In this document: one piece after another, positions 30,765-40,710 of the stretch | Layout of the letters: each line of letters begins with the position of its first letter | Numbering within the stretch: the first letter of the stretch is position 1 | NCBI RefSeq assembly: GCF_002093665.1 | Contig: NZ_MRWE01000017.1 | Location: forward strand, 1-64,000 | Direction: 5' to 3' | DNA from: Rouxiella badensis | Lineage (GTDB): Bacteria; Pseudomonadota; Gammaproteobacteria; Enterobacterales; Enterobacteriaceae | DNA: 64,000 bases | Made by a program: the position numbers and the translations under genes | Notes under the pieces: model-generated | What the model was told of the DNA's origin: nothing | The model's input: the letters and a program-made list of their open reading frames with translations, nothing else | Database searches by the model: none

Positions 30765-30812
30765 AAAAAAGTCTCGTCATGCTGCAACTTAATAAAAAAA
30801 CGAGACTTTTTT
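30765..30812 (-). terminator. ptsP terminator
   Basis: AAAAAAGTCTCG (30765-30776) and CGAGACTTTTTT (30801-30812) form a 12-bp inverted repeat around a 24-base loop, ending in Ts on both strands. It lies 25 bp after the ptsP stop. Confidence 0.8.
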
Positions 30813-30837
30813 GCGGCGAAAAGCGTCTATTTAACCG

Positions 30838-33084
30838 TTATTTACCGCCGCGGATAAGACCGCCAAGCCCTCGACGTTCCATAAACGCCGATGTCATATG
30901 GCGAACCTCGCTGGTGAACTGTGCCTGCATAACACGCTCCGCCAACTCTTGTGCATCGGAGATATCAATTTTGCGTAGCAGGTATTTTACGCGGGCGACG
31001 CTGCGCCCGTTCATGCTGATGTTACGATAGCCCATACCGACAAGCAGCAAAGCCCCCATCGGGTCACCGGCCATCTCACCGCACAGGCTGAGTTCAATGC
31101 CTGCACTGGCAGCGTCTCGTGCTATCTGGCTGAGCACGCGCAGCATGGCTGGATGAAGGCTGTCATAAAGACCAGCAACGCGGGTGTTATTGCGGTCGAC
31201 GGCCAACAGGTACTGCGTCAGGTCATTAGTGCCGACAGAGATAAAATCAACGCGTCCAGCGAGCAGAGGCAACATGAAGATCATCGAAGGAACTTCGATC
31301 ATGATGCCGATACGCGGCTTAGGCTGTGCATAGCCTAGCGCTTCCTCTACCTCACGGCCTGCACGGTCAATAAGGCGACGCGCCTCATCAATCTCTTCGA
31401 GGCTGGTTATCATCGGCAGCAAGATACCCAGATTGCCCGTAGCAGCGTTTGCACGCAGCATGGCCCTGACCTGTATCAGGAAAATCTCAGGCTGATCTAG
31501 GGTGATGCGGATACCGCGCCAACCCAGGCAAGGGTTCTCCTCGCTGATAGGCATATAAGGCAGCTGCTTATCTGAACCAATGTCCAGCGTACGCAGCGTC
31601 ACAGGCTTAGCCGGGAAAAGCTGTAGCATGCCCTGATATTGCGCAACCTGCTCTTCTTCAGAAGGGAAGCCGCTTTGCAGCATAAAGGGAATTTCAGTGC
31701 GATACAGGCCGATGCCGTCAACCCGGCCACCAAACAGTTTTTCGTGGTCAGCGCTAAGGCCCGCGTTGAGCATGACTAAGACCTGCTCGCCGCTTTGCAT
31801 TTTGGCTGGCTGCTCAACTTCGCTTTCAGCCTTTTCGCTCAGCTCCATTTCTTCGCTGATAAGGCGGCGGTATTCGGTTACGAGAACCGGCTCAGGGTCG
31901 ATAAGCAGTTCGCCGCGATAACCGTCAACGATGAGCTGTCGCTGATTTAAAAGGGAAGGCTGAATATCGGCGCCCATAACCGTCGGCACGCCCATGGCAC
32001 GCACAAGAATGGCCGCATGCGAGTTGGCGGCACCGTCTCGCACAACAACACCCTTCAGACGTTCCTGTGGGACTTCCGCCAACAAGGTTGCCGTCAGCTC
32101 ATCGGCGACAAGAATAAAGTTTTCGGGCCACTGTGTGTCGCCCTGTGCGGTATCGTCGAGATGGAAGACCAGACGCTGTCCGAGCGCTCGCAGATCGCTG
32201 CCGCGCTCGCGAAGATAGGTATCCTGTAGGCTGGCAAACTGGGCAGCAAACTTCTCGACCACCTTTTTGACGGCCCACTCAGCCACGGCACCTTGGTCAA
32301 TTTCGGCGAAGAGCTCGCGCTTGAGCCTTGCGTCGTTTAACAGGTGCGAATAGAGATCGAAAATCGCCGCACTTTCTTTCTGTGCACTGGCGGTGAAGCG
32401 TTTACTGAAACGTCGGAACTCGGCCCCCGCGTCTTCCAGAGCTCGGGTGAGACGCTCACGCTCGCGAACAGGATCGAGCGTTGAAGCCATATAAACGTTA
32501 TCGAGTGACGGCTGATTACTGTCCTGCCAACCGGTACCAATCGCCACGCCCGGCGAGGCTGGCAGCGCCTTAACGCGAGTCTGTCGAAATCGCCCGTAGA
32601 GAACGTTAAGCTGCGCCTGAGAAAGAATTGCGGCCATTTGCGTGGCCAGGGTGACCATGAAAGACTCTTCACTTTCATCAAACTGGCGGTGCTCACGCTG
32701 CTGAATAACCAGCACGCCCAGCAGTTGGCGTCGGTGGATAACCGGTACACCCAGGAAAGAACGGAATAAGTCCTCTTTAACCTGAGGAATATATTTAAAA
32801 CTCGGATGGCTCTGCGCATCGGCAAGGTTGATGGGTTCTGCCAGGCGGCCTACCAGCCCGACGACACCCTCATCAAAAGCAAGAGCAATAGTGCGCCCGC
32901 GAGGCTTTTTCAAGCCTCGCGTCGCCATAAGGTAGTAACAACGGCGATCGTTATCAGCGAGATAAATTGAACACACTTCGGTGTCCATCGCCAGACAGGT
33001 TTCATTAACCAAAACATCCAGCGCATCATTCAGGCTGGACGCCATCGCTACCTTTTCAACTATTTCTCGCAACCGCGTGAGCAT
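30838..33084 (-). CDS. ptsP: Phosphoenolpyruvate-protein phosphotransferase PtsP (EI-Ntr)
   Basis: PtsP starts the nitrogen-related phosphotransferase chain by phosphorylating NPr with PEP. Domains in order: an N-terminal GAF sensor (residues about 15-160), a linker and NPr-binding helical region, the phosphohistidine swivel domain with GAANSHAAILVRAMG (His356), and the PEP-binding barrel (MIEVPSMIFMLPLLAGRVDFISVGTNDLTQYLLAVDR, CGEMAGDP). Its 748 residues equal E. coli PtsP. It follows rppH after 11 bp and is probably cotranscribed. Confidence 0.97.
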   Translation of the reverse strand: MLTRLREIVEKVAMASSLNDALDVLVNETCLAMDTEVCSIYLADNDRRCYYLMATRGLKKPRGRTIALAFDEGVVGLVGRLAEPINLADAQSHPSFKYIPQVKEDLFRSFLGVPVIHRRQLLGVLVIQQREHRQFDESEESFMVTLATQMAAILSQAQLNVLYGRFRQTRVKALPASPGVAIGTGWQDSNQPSLDNVYMASTLDPVRERERLTRALEDAGAEFRRFSKRFTASAQKESAAIFDLYSHLLNDARLKRELFAEIDQGAVAEWAVKKVVEKFAAQFASLQDTYLRERGSDLRALGQRLVFHLDDTAQGDTQWPENFILVADELTATLLAEVPQERLKGVVVRDGAANSHAAILVRAMGVPTVMGADIQPSLLNQRQLIVDGYRGELLIDPEPVLVTEYRRLISEEMELSEKAESEVEQPAKMQSGEQVLVMLNAGLSADHEKLFGGRVDGIGLYRTEIPFMLQSGFPSEEEQVAQYQGMLQLFPAKPVTLRTLDIGSDKQLPYMPISEENPCLGWRGIRITLDQPEIFLIQVRAMLRANAATGNLGILLPMITSLEEIDEARRLIDRAGREVEEALGYAQPKPRIGIMIEVPSMIFMLPLLAGRVDFISVGTNDLTQYLLAVDRNNTRVAGLYDSLHPAMLRVLSQIARDAASAGIELSLCGEMAGDPMGALLLVGMGYRNISMNGRSVARVKYLLRKIDISDAQELAERVMQAQFTSEVRHMTSAFMERRGLGGLIRGGK

Positions 33085-33095
33085 TTATTCGTGAC

Positions 33096-33623
33096 TTAGC
33101 CTCTTTTCCGACGATAAGCAGGGGTTGTACGGTTAACGGGTACTTCCTGCATTGGCATCACAGTTGTGGAAAACTCTTTCATTACCCGACGATAAACGTC
33201 ACGTTTAAATGAAACAACCTGACGAACCGGATACCAAAAACTCACCCAGCGCCACCCATCAAATTCAGGCGTACTGCTGCGTTGCATATTGATGTCTGCA
33301 TCATTACACATGAGTTGTAACAGGAACCATTTTTGCTTTTGGCCGATACAGACCGGCTTTGTGTCCCAACGCACCAAACGTTTTGGCAATTTATAGCGTA
33401 ACCAGTTGCGAGTCGAAGCCAGAATACGGACGTCTTTTCTACTTAGTCCCACTTCTTCAAACAGTTCACGATACATGGCCTGCTCAGCCGTTTCTCCGGG
33501 GTTGATTCCCCCTTGTGGAAACTGCCAGGAGTGCTGCCCATAACGACGGGCCCATAATACTTGCCCCTGCTTGTCACAGATTACGATACCAACATTCGGG
33601 CGGTAGCCATCATCATCGATCAC
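33096..33623 (-). CDS. rppH: RNA pyrophosphohydrolase RppH
   Basis: RppH removes pyrophosphate from the 5' end of primary transcripts and so triggers RNase E-dependent decay. The Nudix box [13 protein letters not shown]...RELFEEVGL lies at residues about 38-60. The protein has 175 residues (176 in E. coli). It is divergent from mutH, with about 700 bp of mostly regulatory DNA between them. Confidence 0.97.
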   Translation of the reverse strand: MIDDDGYRPNVGIVICDKQGQVLWARRYGQHSWQFPQGGINPGETAEQAMYRELFEEVGLSRKDVRILASTRNWLRYKLPKRLVRWDTKPVCIGQKQKWFLLQLMCNDADINMQRSSTPEFDGWRWVSFWYPVRQVVSFKRDVYRRVMKEFSTTVMPMQEVPVNRTTPAYRRKRG

Positions 33624-33784
33624 CGGACTACCTCAATAAGCTTAAAATGCATAGATACTCTGATTGTTTCATACTACCAACAGGCGGTAAACCACTGGTT
33701 ATAACTCTGTTCAAAAGGGGGTTGACGGGATAACTTACCCAAAATATCGAAGTTATAAACAGCCTTTGTCATTTTTCAGCAATT

Positions 33785-34175
33785 TTATTCACTTTTTCTG
33801 TGGATAGATATGTGAAGAACATAAGAGTAAGACGGGTAAAACTAATTTTGACCTCAGTATTTGGCTGATAAAATTTAAAATAAAGTTCATATAAAACATG
33901 ACAATATTGTGATATCCACTGGGTTTCACCTACGCTTACCCCCAGCATAAATGAGCAGAGATCCTAAAGTGGCGAAAGATCGCACAATGTTGATTTTATC
34001 CACAGAGTTTTGTCAGTTTCAGGTTATATATGGGACAAAACCTTATAAAACCCCCCTCGTCAAGCCTGTAAATCGAAACAGTGCTACTCATAACTGTGGG
34101 TTATCCCACAAATCTGTGGATAACCAGGTGGAAGATCCTGTTCATTGTGCCCGTCAACAGGTGATCAACTCGTTA
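33785..34175. other. Putative DARS2 (DnaA-reactivating sequence)
   Basis: The rppH-mutH gap (33624-34320) is where DARS2 lies in E. coli, a locus that converts ADP-DnaA to ATP-DnaA. Two perfect DnaA boxes are present: TTATCCACA at 33996-34004 and, inverted, TGTGGATAA at 34115-34123. One-mismatch boxes are TTATTCACT (33785-33793) and TGTGGATAG (33799-33807). A palindromic TGTGGGTTATCCCACA (34095-34110) abuts the inverted box. A near-consensus IHF site, ATCAACTCGTTA, is at 34164-34175. The region is A+T-rich and holds no credible gene. The name follows from position and box content; function is inferred. Confidence 0.8.
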
Positions 34176-34320
34176 AGTTGGGGATAATAATCGGGCAAGT
34201 GGCAGAAAAAACCCACGTCAAATCATGCTATTATTCAGGTTAATCACAGCTCGCAGATTTAATTTTTTCTGCGCGCAAACGTGAGTACATTTTTTAATCA
34301 GACGAGAGCGAGACTTTTTT

Positions 34321-35007
34321 ATGTCGATCCCTTTGCCCGCCCTGACACCGCCTGAGGATGAACAAGCGCTGTTAGCGCGTGCCGAGTCACTGGCCGGGTA
34401 CACGCTGGGCGAACTGGCAGAACGGGCAAATCTTGCTATTCCACCCGATTTGAAACGCGAGAAAGGCTGGGTTGGCATGCTGCTTGAGGTTTATCTTGGT
34501 GCCAGCGCCGGGAGTAAACCGGAGCAGGATTTTCCCGAAATCGGCATAGAACTTAAAACAATCCCTATCGACGCAATGGGCAAACCTTTAGAAACCACCT
34601 TTGTGTGTGTTGCGCCCCTGACAGGCAACAGCGGCGTCACCTGGGAGAGCAGCCATGTGCGACACAAGCTTGCCCGAGTTCTGTGGATACCCGTTGAAGG
34701 AGAGCGCCAAATTCCGCTTTCAGTACGCCGTATCGGTAGCCCGCTGCTGTGGAGTCCATCCGATGAGGAGGACGAACAGCTACGTCAGGATTGGGAAGAA
34801 TTAATGGATCTTATCGTTCTGGGAAAAGTCGAGAGCATTACCGCCCGCCACGGCGAGGTATTACAGCTCAGGCCAAAGGCGGCCAACAATAAGGCAAGGA
34901 CCGAGGCAATCGGAGAAAACGGTCAACCTATCATGACATTGCCTCGCGGTTTCTATTTAAAGAAAAGCTTTACGCGGCAGCTACTCGCCAGACATTTCCT
35001 ATTATAG
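34321..35007 (+). CDS. mutH: DNA mismatch repair endonuclease MutH
   Basis: MutH nicks the unmethylated strand at hemimethylated GATC after activation by MutS-MutL. The 228-residue protein (229 in E. coli) carries the catalytic D-(X)6-E-X-K signature as Asp70, Glu77 and Lys79 in [11 protein letters not shown]. The C-terminal DNA-reading region includes [14 protein letters not shown]. The start is the ATG at 34321 directly after GAGCGAGAC and a T-rich stretch; the ribosome site is weak. Confidence 0.97.
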   Translation: MSIPLPALTPPEDEQALLARAESLAGYTLGELAERANLAIPPDLKREKGWVGMLLEVYLGASAGSKPEQDFPEIGIELKTIPIDAMGKPLETTFVCVAPLTGNSGVTWESSHVRHKLARVLWIPVEGERQIPLSVRRIGSPLLWSPSDEEDEQLRQDWEELMDLIVLGKVESITARHGEVLQLRPKAANNKARTEAIGENGQPIMTLPRGFYLKKSFTRQLLARHFLL

Positions 35008-35109
35008 GGTTATTCCTGGTTGCCAAAATGGCTATTACAGTTGGCTAGCGCTTATTATTTGCTAATCTTAATAGGAAGGTCTTTTCAGACCAAATCAAAG
35101 GGTTTATCA

Positions 35110-35328
35110 ATGAAAACTTCATTTAAGCTCGTCAGCGCATTTGCTCTGGCGTTTGCCTTGGCGGGTTGTTCTAGCGACTACGTAATGGCAACAAAAGACG
35201 GAAGCATGATATTGACCAGCAGCAAGCCTGAACTTGATAAGAGTACAGGATTGCTGAGCTATGAAGACGCGCAAGGTAATGAAAGGCAAATCAATAATGA
35301 TCAGGTGACAGAGGTCATGAAACGCTGA
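35110..35328 (+). CDS. ygdR: YgdR-type small lipoprotein
   Basis: A 72-residue member of the same DUF903 lipoprotein family as the product of 6936-7157. Signal peptide [20 protein letters not shown] with lipobox LAGC, then [20 protein letters not shown], as in E. coli YgdR. The start at 35110 follows AAAGGG; a longer frame from 35020 would bury the signal peptide. The function is unknown. Confidence 0.92.
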   Translation: MKTSFKLVSAFALAFALAGCSSDYVMATKDGSMILTSSKPELDKSTGLLSYEDAQGNERQINNDQVTEVMKR

Positions 35329-35363
35329 TATCAACGCGTTTGAGTTTGCCGCATCAAAATATT

Positions 35364-35395
35364 AATACCGGCTATTCCAATTGCCGGTATTTTCC
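35364..35395 (+). terminator. Probable ygdR terminator
   Basis: AATACCGGC (35364-35372) and GCCGGTATT (35383-35391) form a 9-bp stem followed by TTTCC. The T-run is short. Confidence 0.6.
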
Positions 35396-35411
35396 TTGAG
35401 CGTTAATCATC

Positions 35412-35443
35412 AACTTTCACCACATTGAACTTTCACCACATTG
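35412..35443 (+). repeat. Perfect 16-bp tandem duplication before tas
   Basis: AACTTTCACCACATTG occurs twice head to tail (35412-35427 and 35428-35443). The rest of the 35329-35707 gap contains no gene; a TATAAA at 35619-35624 may be the tas -10 box. Confidence 0.85.
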
Positions 35444-35707
35444 TGCGCAAATTTATGGCCCATTTGTGAGACAGTAAATAACATTCCCCAGCCTAAGCTT
35501 TATGAACCCTCTACTGCAGGTAGCAAAACGAGCGCTTTCCCCCTTTGCTCTTCCCCCTCCGGCGTCGCTTGTATATAGTCAATCTTACGTGGCTGCTTCG
35601 CTAAGCGCTTTTTTGGCTATAAAAAGGCATCGTCCGTATGGGTGCTGCCCGACTCCAAAACATTCAAGCGCCAGCCAGACATTATCTGACACTAAGGAAG
35701 ACAGGCA

Positions 35708-36748
35708 ATGCAATATCACCGTATACCCCATAGTTCTTTAGAAGTGAGCGTACTGGGATTGGGCACCATGACCTTTGGTGAACAAAACAGTGAAGCCGAG
35801 GCTCACCAGCAGCTTGATTATGCCCTCGCGGCCGGGATCAACCTGATTGATACCGCCGAGATGTACCCTGTGCCTCCACGTCCAGAAACCCAGGGTCTGA
35901 CCGAAAGCTATATCGGCAGCTGGATAAAAGCCCGCGGCAACCGTGAGAAGATTATTCTGGCGAGTAAGGTTGCCGGTCCATCACGCGGTAACGATGCGTC
36001 GATTCGCCCAGGACAAGTGCTGGATCGCAAGAACATCCGCGCAGCACTCGACGCCAGTTTGAAGCGTCTTAATACCGACTACCTCGACCTGTATCAACTT
36101 CACTGGCCGCAGCGCCCGACCAATTTCTTCGGCAAACTGGGTTATACCTACAGTCCGGATAACTCACCGGTCACGCTGCTCGAAACGCTGGAAGCGCTAA
36201 ACGAACAGGTTCGTGCCGGTAAGATTCGCTACATCGGCGTATCGAATGAGACCCCTTGGGGCGTGATGCGCTATCTGCAGCTGGCTGAAAAACACGACCT
36301 GCCACGCATCGTCTCTATTCAAAACCCTTACAGCCTGCTGAACCGCAGCTTTGAGGTGGGATTAGCCGAGATAAGTCAGCATGAAGGCGTTGAGCTTCTG
36401 GCTTACTCGAGCCTGGCGTTTGGTACGCTAAGCGGTAAATATTTGAATGGAGCAAAACCAGCGGGAGCGCGTAATACGCTGTTCAGCCGCTTTACGCGCT
36501 ACTCCTCTGCTCAGTCAGAGGCGGCGGTGGCAGAGTACGTGGGTCTGGCGAAAAAACTGAATCTGGATCCTTCACAGATGGCGCTGGCGTTTGTTCGTCA
36601 ACAGCCGTTTGTGGCCAGCACCCTGCTGGGCGCAACGACGCTGGAACAGTTGAAGATTAATATCGACAGTCAGGACCTGACCCTGGACGAGGAAGTGATT
36701 AATGCGCTGGAAGAGATTCATAAGCGCTTCACTATTCCCGCTCCATAG
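35708..36748 (+). CDS. tas: Aldo/keto reductase Tas
   Basis: Tas is an NADP(H)-dependent oxidoreductase of the aldo/keto reductase family, known in E. coli as a suppressor of tyrosine auxotrophy in starved cells. The 346-residue length is identical to E. coli. The TIM barrel shows LGLGTMTFGEQ, the catalytic Tyr region DTAEMYPVPPRPETQG, the catalytic Lys in ILASKV, and the cofactor site YIGVSNETPWGVM. It is monocistronic, with its own terminator downstream. Confidence 0.95.
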   Translation: MQYHRIPHSSLEVSVLGLGTMTFGEQNSEAEAHQQLDYALAAGINLIDTAEMYPVPPRPETQGLTESYIGSWIKARGNREKIILASKVAGPSRGNDASIRPGQVLDRKNIRAALDASLKRLNTDYLDLYQLHWPQRPTNFFGKLGYTYSPDNSPVTLLETLEALNEQVRAGKIRYIGVSNETPWGVMRYLQLAEKHDLPRIVSIQNPYSLLNRSFEVGLAEISQHEGVELLAYSSLAFGTLSGKYLNGAKPAGARNTLFSRFTRYSSAQSEAAVAEYVGLAKKLNLDPSQMALAFVRQQPFVASTLLGATTLEQLKINIDSQDLTLDEEVINALEEIHKRFTIPAP

Positions 36749-36762
36749 ACGCGTTTGGTTGC

Positions 36763-36789
36763 AAAAAAGGGCGCCTGGCGCCCTTTTTT
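36763..36789. terminator. Bidirectional terminator between tas and lplT
   Basis: AAAAAAGGGCGCC (36763-36775) and GGCGCCCTTTTTT (36777-36789) are perfect complements, ending in T6 on both strands. It serves the convergent tas and lplT genes. Confidence 0.92.
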
Positions 36790-36793
36790 AACT

Positions 36794-37999
36794 CTAGATT
36801 TTGCGTTTTTGCTTAATCTGCCACAGCCAGAGTCCGGCAATCGCCAGCGCAAACACCACCCCGAAGCCAACGCCTATTGCCAATACTGGCGCACCGAGCA
36901 TCACTACCAGCGAATAGAGCCCCAACATCAGCAGCATGGCGGTGTTTTCACCCAAATTCTGCACCGCAATCGCGTTACCTGTGCCAACCGTTTCTTTGCC
37001 AAGATGCTGCAACAACGCATTCAACGGCACGACAAAGAAGCCGCCCAGAACGCCGATAAGCGCCAGAAGAAGATAAGCGTTCAACATGCTGTGTTGCAGC
37101 GTGAACAGCACGACCACGACACCGATCCCGATCCCCGCAGGCAGGCAACGTTTAACCGTTTTCAACGTAATGAGCTTCGCCGCGGCACCAGCACCGAGCA
37201 CGATGCCCACCGCAACCATCGCGTTAAGCAGCGTCGGCGTGGTGTTGTCGCTGATACCCAATGCCACCGGCACCCAGAGAACCAGCAGGAAACGCAGCGT
37301 CACGCCCGCGCCCCAAAACAGGCTGGTACCCACCAGCGAGAAACGCGTATCCGCATTGCCCCACAAAATACGGCAGGCATGGAAAAATGTCGAAGACATG
37401 CGACGAGGGTTCCACGACTGGCCCGGCCTTGCCGCCGTCATTTTCGGAATGAAGACGTTGGCCGCAACGGCCGCCGCATAGGCAAGTCCGCAAATCATCA
37501 AGGCGGCGGTGATGTGCCAGTCGGCTAAGGCTCCACCGGCGACAGAACCCAACAGGATAGCCGCGATGGTTGAAGACTCCATCAGGCCATTGGCTTTCAC
37601 CAGCTTGTCACCGGAGGTAATTTCGCCAAGGATGCCGTACTTGGCCGGTGAATAGGCCGCTGCGCCAACCCCCACCAGCCCGTAGCCCAGGAACGGGTTG
37701 AACCCGAAGCAGATAACCAGCGCACCCAGCAGTTTAAGGCCGTTGGCAAACATCATCACACGACCTTTGGCAAAGCTGTCGGCAAACTGCCCGACGAAGG
37801 GCGCCAGAATAATATAGGCCGCCACAAACGCCATTTGCAGCACTGGCTGGCTCCATTCGGGATAGAGCTCCTGTTTAATCAATGCCAGCGTGGCAAACAG
37901 CAGCGCATTATCGCCAAAGGCCGATAAGAACTGCGCAACAATCACGGCCGTCATCCCGCGTGACATCAGGGGAAATCGGCTCCCCAGGGGCTTACTCAT
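36794..37999 (-). CDS. lplT: Lysophospholipid transporter LplT
   Basis: LplT is a major facilitator protein that flips lysophosphatidylethanolamine across the inner membrane for reacylation by Aas. The 401-residue protein (E. coli 397) has about twelve hydrophobic segments and conserved blocks [41 protein letters not shown] and [21 protein letters not shown]. It overlaps the aas 3' end by 8 bp, so the two are expressed together. Confidence 0.96.
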   Translation of the reverse strand: MSKPLGSRFPLMSRGMTAVIVAQFLSAFGDNALLFATLALIKQELYPEWSQPVLQMAFVAAYIILAPFVGQFADSFAKGRVMMFANGLKLLGALVICFGFNPFLGYGLVGVGAAAYSPAKYGILGEITSGDKLVKANGLMESSTIAAILLGSVAGGALADWHITAALMICGLAYAAAVAANVFIPKMTAARPGQSWNPRRMSSTFFHACRILWGNADTRFSLVGTSLFWGAGVTLRFLLVLWVPVALGISDNTTPTLLNAMVAVGIVLGAGAAAKLITLKTVKRCLPAGIGIGVVVVLFTLQHSMLNAYLLLALIGVLGGFFVVPLNALLQHLGKETVGTGNAIAVQNLGENTAMLLMLGLYSLVVMLGAPVLAIGVGFGVVFALAIAGLWLWQIKQKRKI

Positions 38000-40163
38000 T
38001 TTTGCTCTCCGGTTGTTCTGCCATCTCGCGCAGGGTCACAAAATCAGGTTTTCCGCTGCCCAACAGCGGCAGCGCTTTCACCACGCGAATGTCACGCGGC
38101 ACAGCAATCTCGGGGATCCCCAGCTCGCGGGCGCTTTTAGATAGCCTGTCGCGCGATAGCGTTTCGTCGGTGGTAAACAGCACTAACGCCTCACCTTTGG
38201 CGCTGTCTGTGCGCGACGTGGCAGCGTGCTGGGCGTCGGGAGAGGCCTGAATCGCAATCTGCTCGACGCTCTCTAGCGACACCATTTCGCCGGCCAGCTT
38301 GGCAAAGCGTTTGACTCGACCACGAATCGCGCAATAGCCCTCGGCGTCCAGCGTGACGATATCGCCGGTGTCGTACCAGCCCGCCTCAATCTCACCCTGC
38401 GCATTCTCTGCCGCAGGCAGTTCGAGTACGCCCGGATTCTCGACGCGTAAATACCCTTTCATGATATTAGGCCCGCGCAGCTGAAGGCGTCCGCCCTTGT
38501 CGATCCCCGGAACCGCCAGCAGGCGAGATTCAATGCTGGGCAGAATCTTGCCCACGGTATTGACCCGTGCCGCCATCGGTACGTTAATGGCCACCACCGG
38601 TGCGCACTCGGTCACGCCGTAGCCTTCAAGAATGCGCAGGCCAAATTTGTTCTGCCACACCTCTTTGGTGCCCTCGGAAAGCTTTTCAGCACCGGCAACC
38701 ACATAGCGCACACGAGCGAAATCATAGGGATGCGCAAAGCGGGCGTAGTTACCCAAGAAGGTCGACGTACCAAACAACACGGTGCAGTTTTGGTCATACA
38801 CCAGCTCGGGCACAATTCGGTAATGCAACGGGCTTGGATAGAGAAACACGCGCGCGCCGGTCATCAGCGGCGTAAACAGCCCGACGGTGAGACCAAAGGC
38901 GTGAAACAGCGGCAGCGCCGACATAAAGCGGTCACGTGGAGTGAAGTCGGCTACGGTACGGATTTGCTCTACGTTGGCTATCAGGCTGGCATGCGAATGT
39001 ACCACGCCCTTGGGATTGCCTTCAGAACCTGAAGTAAAAAGCACCAGCGCCGCATCGTCGGGTTGTTGATAGAGCATCGCGCGCTGCGGGAAAATCAAAT
39101 GGAACAGGATCCACAGTTTGTCTTCTTTGGTGACCGTATCCTTGAGGTCTTCAAGGTATACCCATTTCACCTCGGTCACTTGCTCAGGCAGATGGGTCAG
39201 CTTGCCCTTTTCCAAAAACTGCCTTGAGGTCACGATGGTCTCAATCTGTGCCGCCTTGACGGCACTTTTGATTCCCTTAGCGCCAGAGGTGTAGTTGAGC
39301 AGCGCGGGGATACGATTTCGCATCGATGCACCAAAAATGGCGGCCGCCGTGATGGTGGCATTGGGCAGCAGCATACCGACGTGCTCCCCCTCACGGGTGA
39401 AGCGTTGCAGAATACGGCTGACGCCGAGCGATTTCTTCAGCAACCCCTGATAGGTGTCTTCGTTGAACGAAATGTCGGCGATGCACGGCTTGCGGCGACC
39501 ATAGCGGGTCTGCGCCGAGAGCAGCGCCTGGTAGAGCGTTTCCGGCGGACGCGTCGCCATACGCGCTTCCATCATGATGGCATGCAGCCGTTGCCCGGCC
39601 AGCAGGCGTCTTTCTCGCGCACGCGGTGCATCAGGCATCAAGACGTTCTGCGGCGGTAGAATGTTGATGGATATTTTCGGGAACCAGCGCAGTTTGAAGC
39701 TGCCGAACAGGCGACTAAAAATCGAGAACTCAGCGCCGTCGATCCGAATAGGGATAACTGTCGCCTGCGATTTAGCGGCCACAAAGGCGGCACCGTCGTA
39801 TATTTTCATCAGCGAGCCGGTCACCGTAATGCGCCCTTCAGGAAATACCACGACCGGACGTCCCTTCTCGATTTCACGCACCAGACGTTTGATTGCCATC
39901 GGTTTGGTGGGATCCAGCGGCACAAAGTCGATGTAATCCTTAAGCCACTGCATATACCAACGTTCGGTAATCGTGGAGTAAACGGCAAAGACCGGTTTAA
40001 TCGGCAGGAACAGGACCAGCAGCATCGCGTCGATAAACGAGACATGATTGGGGGTCAGTAGCATTCTTGGATAGGTCAACTGAGCTTTATCCGGCGTTAC
40101 GGTAACGCGAAATATGACCTTAAACAGGGCGCGAAAAAATGAATGTAACAACCGATAGAGCAT
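37992..40163 (-). CDS. aas: Bifunctional 2-acyl-GPE acyltransferase / acyl-ACP synthetase Aas
   Basis: Aas reacylates lysophospholipids brought in by LplT and activates fatty acids onto ACP. Residues about 15-190 form a PlsC-like acyltransferase with [13 protein letters not shown] (an HxxxxD-type motif) and [12 protein letters not shown]. Residues about 225-715 form an AMP-binding domain with [20 protein letters not shown] and [15 protein letters not shown]. The 723-residue length is close to E. coli (719). It begins the lplT operon. Confidence 0.96.
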   Translation of the reverse strand: MLYRLLHSFFRALFKVIFRVTVTPDKAQLTYPRMLLTPNHVSFIDAMLLVLFLPIKPVFAVYSTITERWYMQWLKDYIDFVPLDPTKPMAIKRLVREIEKGRPVVVFPEGRITVTGSLMKIYDGAAFVAAKSQATVIPIRIDGAEFSIFSRLFGSFKLRWFPKISINILPPQNVLMPDAPRARERRLLAGQRLHAIMMEARMATRPPETLYQALLSAQTRYGRRKPCIADISFNEDTYQGLLKKSLGVSRILQRFTREGEHVGMLLPNATITAAAIFGASMRNRIPALLNYTSGAKGIKSAVKAAQIETIVTSRQFLEKGKLTHLPEQVTEVKWVYLEDLKDTVTKEDKLWILFHLIFPQRAMLYQQPDDAALVLFTSGSEGNPKGVVHSHASLIANVEQIRTVADFTPRDRFMSALPLFHAFGLTVGLFTPLMTGARVFLYPSPLHYRIVPELVYDQNCTVLFGTSTFLGNYARFAHPYDFARVRYVVAGAEKLSEGTKEVWQNKFGLRILEGYGVTECAPVVAINVPMAARVNTVGKILPSIESRLLAVPGIDKGGRLQLRGPNIMKGYLRVENPGVLELPAAENAQGEIEAGWYDTGDIVTLDAEGYCAIRGRVKRFAKLAGEMVSLESVEQIAIQASPDAQHAATSRTDSAKGEALVLFTTDETLSRDRLSKSARELGIPEIAVPRDIRVVKALPLLGSGKPDFVTLREMAEQPESKNE

Positions 40164-40288
40164 TCCGTTCTCCTCTAAATTTGCACCTATCCGAATGAGA
40201 ACAGGTAATTTTCGAGGTTATCATAACGGAGCTTTACTTGACGACAGGTACGGAACTCTCAGAAAAAAATCAGGGCGTAATCTCAGGC

Positions 40289-40383
40289 AAAAAAAAACCT
40301 ACGCATCTGCGTAGGTTGGTGCAATTTTAATCGGTTTCAACATGCAAAGCATGTTGGATGATTCACCAATCAATACCTCTGGG
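40289..40383 (-). ncRNA. omrA: OmrA/OmrB family sRNA, copy next to aas
   Basis: OmrA and OmrB are OmpR-activated, Hfq-dependent sRNAs that repress outer-membrane protein and curli regulator mRNAs through a shared 5' end. On the minus strand the RNA begins CCCAGAGGTATTGATTGGTG, the invariant Omr 5' seed. It ends with CACCAACCTACGC/GCGTAGGTT and a T9 run. The internal variable hairpin (CAACATGC/GCATGTTG) differs from the second copy. The symbol is assigned by position: omrA lies nearer aas in E. coli. Confidence 0.95.
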
Positions 40384-40424
40384 ACCACCAACATTAGAGA
40401 ACATCAGCGCGTTGCACTACCTTT

Positions 40425-40456
40425 CAATCGCAAGAGTTCTGCGCAAACTGCAACCA
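40425..40456 (-). promoter_or_regulatory. Conserved OmpR-type block upstream of omrA
   Basis: On the minus strand TGGTTGCAGTTTGCGC...TTGCGATTG matches without gaps the block before omrB (23 or more of 32 bases), and lies at the same distance (42 bp) from the RNA 5' end. The -35 box is poor, as expected for an activated promoter. OmpR is the inferred binder. Confidence 0.7.
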
Positions 40457-40534
40457 ACTGTAAAATTGACACAACGAATGTAAGGCAGAGGTTTTTAAGA
40501 TGTGATAACTAAGTTAAATCCTAAACTACAGACG

Positions 40535-40627
40535 AAAAAAAACCTACGCATCCGCGTAGGTTGGTGCAAATTCAATCGGTACCAACACACAATGTATGTC
40601 GATGATTCACCAATCAATACCTCTGGG
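40535..40627 (-). ncRNA. omrB: OmrA/OmrB family sRNA, second copy
   Basis: This second sRNA has the same 5' seed CCCAGAGGTATTGATTGGTG as its neighbour. It has a diverged middle (GACATACATTGTGTGTTGG) and a terminator CCTACGC/GCGTAGG with a T8 run. The two genes lie 244 bp apart, head to tail, as in E. coli between aas and galR. Sharing the ends but not the centre is the hallmark of the omrA/omrB pair. Confidence 0.95.
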
Positions 40628-40668
40628 ACTGCTAATGTAGCCGCTGGGACCTTACGGCCACCAGCGGG

Positions 40669-40700
40669 CAATCGCAACATTAGTCCGCAAAGTGTAACCA
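40669..40700 (-). promoter_or_regulatory. Conserved OmpR-type block upstream of omrB
   Basis: Minus strand TGGTTACACTTTGCGG...TTGCGATTG, 42 bp upstream of the RNA 5' end, aligned with the omrA block. It directly abuts the 3' end of the neighbouring molybdoenzyme gene (40711). Confidence 0.7.
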
Positions 40701-40710
40701 GCGGTGAGAA

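Noticed and set aside
33951-34187. 78-codon frame in the rppH-mutH gap
   Set aside because: It covers the DnaA boxes, has no ribosome site and no recognisable sequence; the region reads as regulatory.
36755-37528. 257-codon plus-strand frame opposite lplT
   Set aside because: Antisense to lplT, very rich in His, Gln and Arg, with no ribosome site; a shadow frame that begins at the tas terminator.
40289-40627. Omr repeats considered as a CRISPR or mobile-element repeat
   Set aside because: Only two copies exist, and each has the Omr 5' seed, a variable centre and an intrinsic terminator. No CRISPR array, transposase or IS end is seen anywhere in the window.
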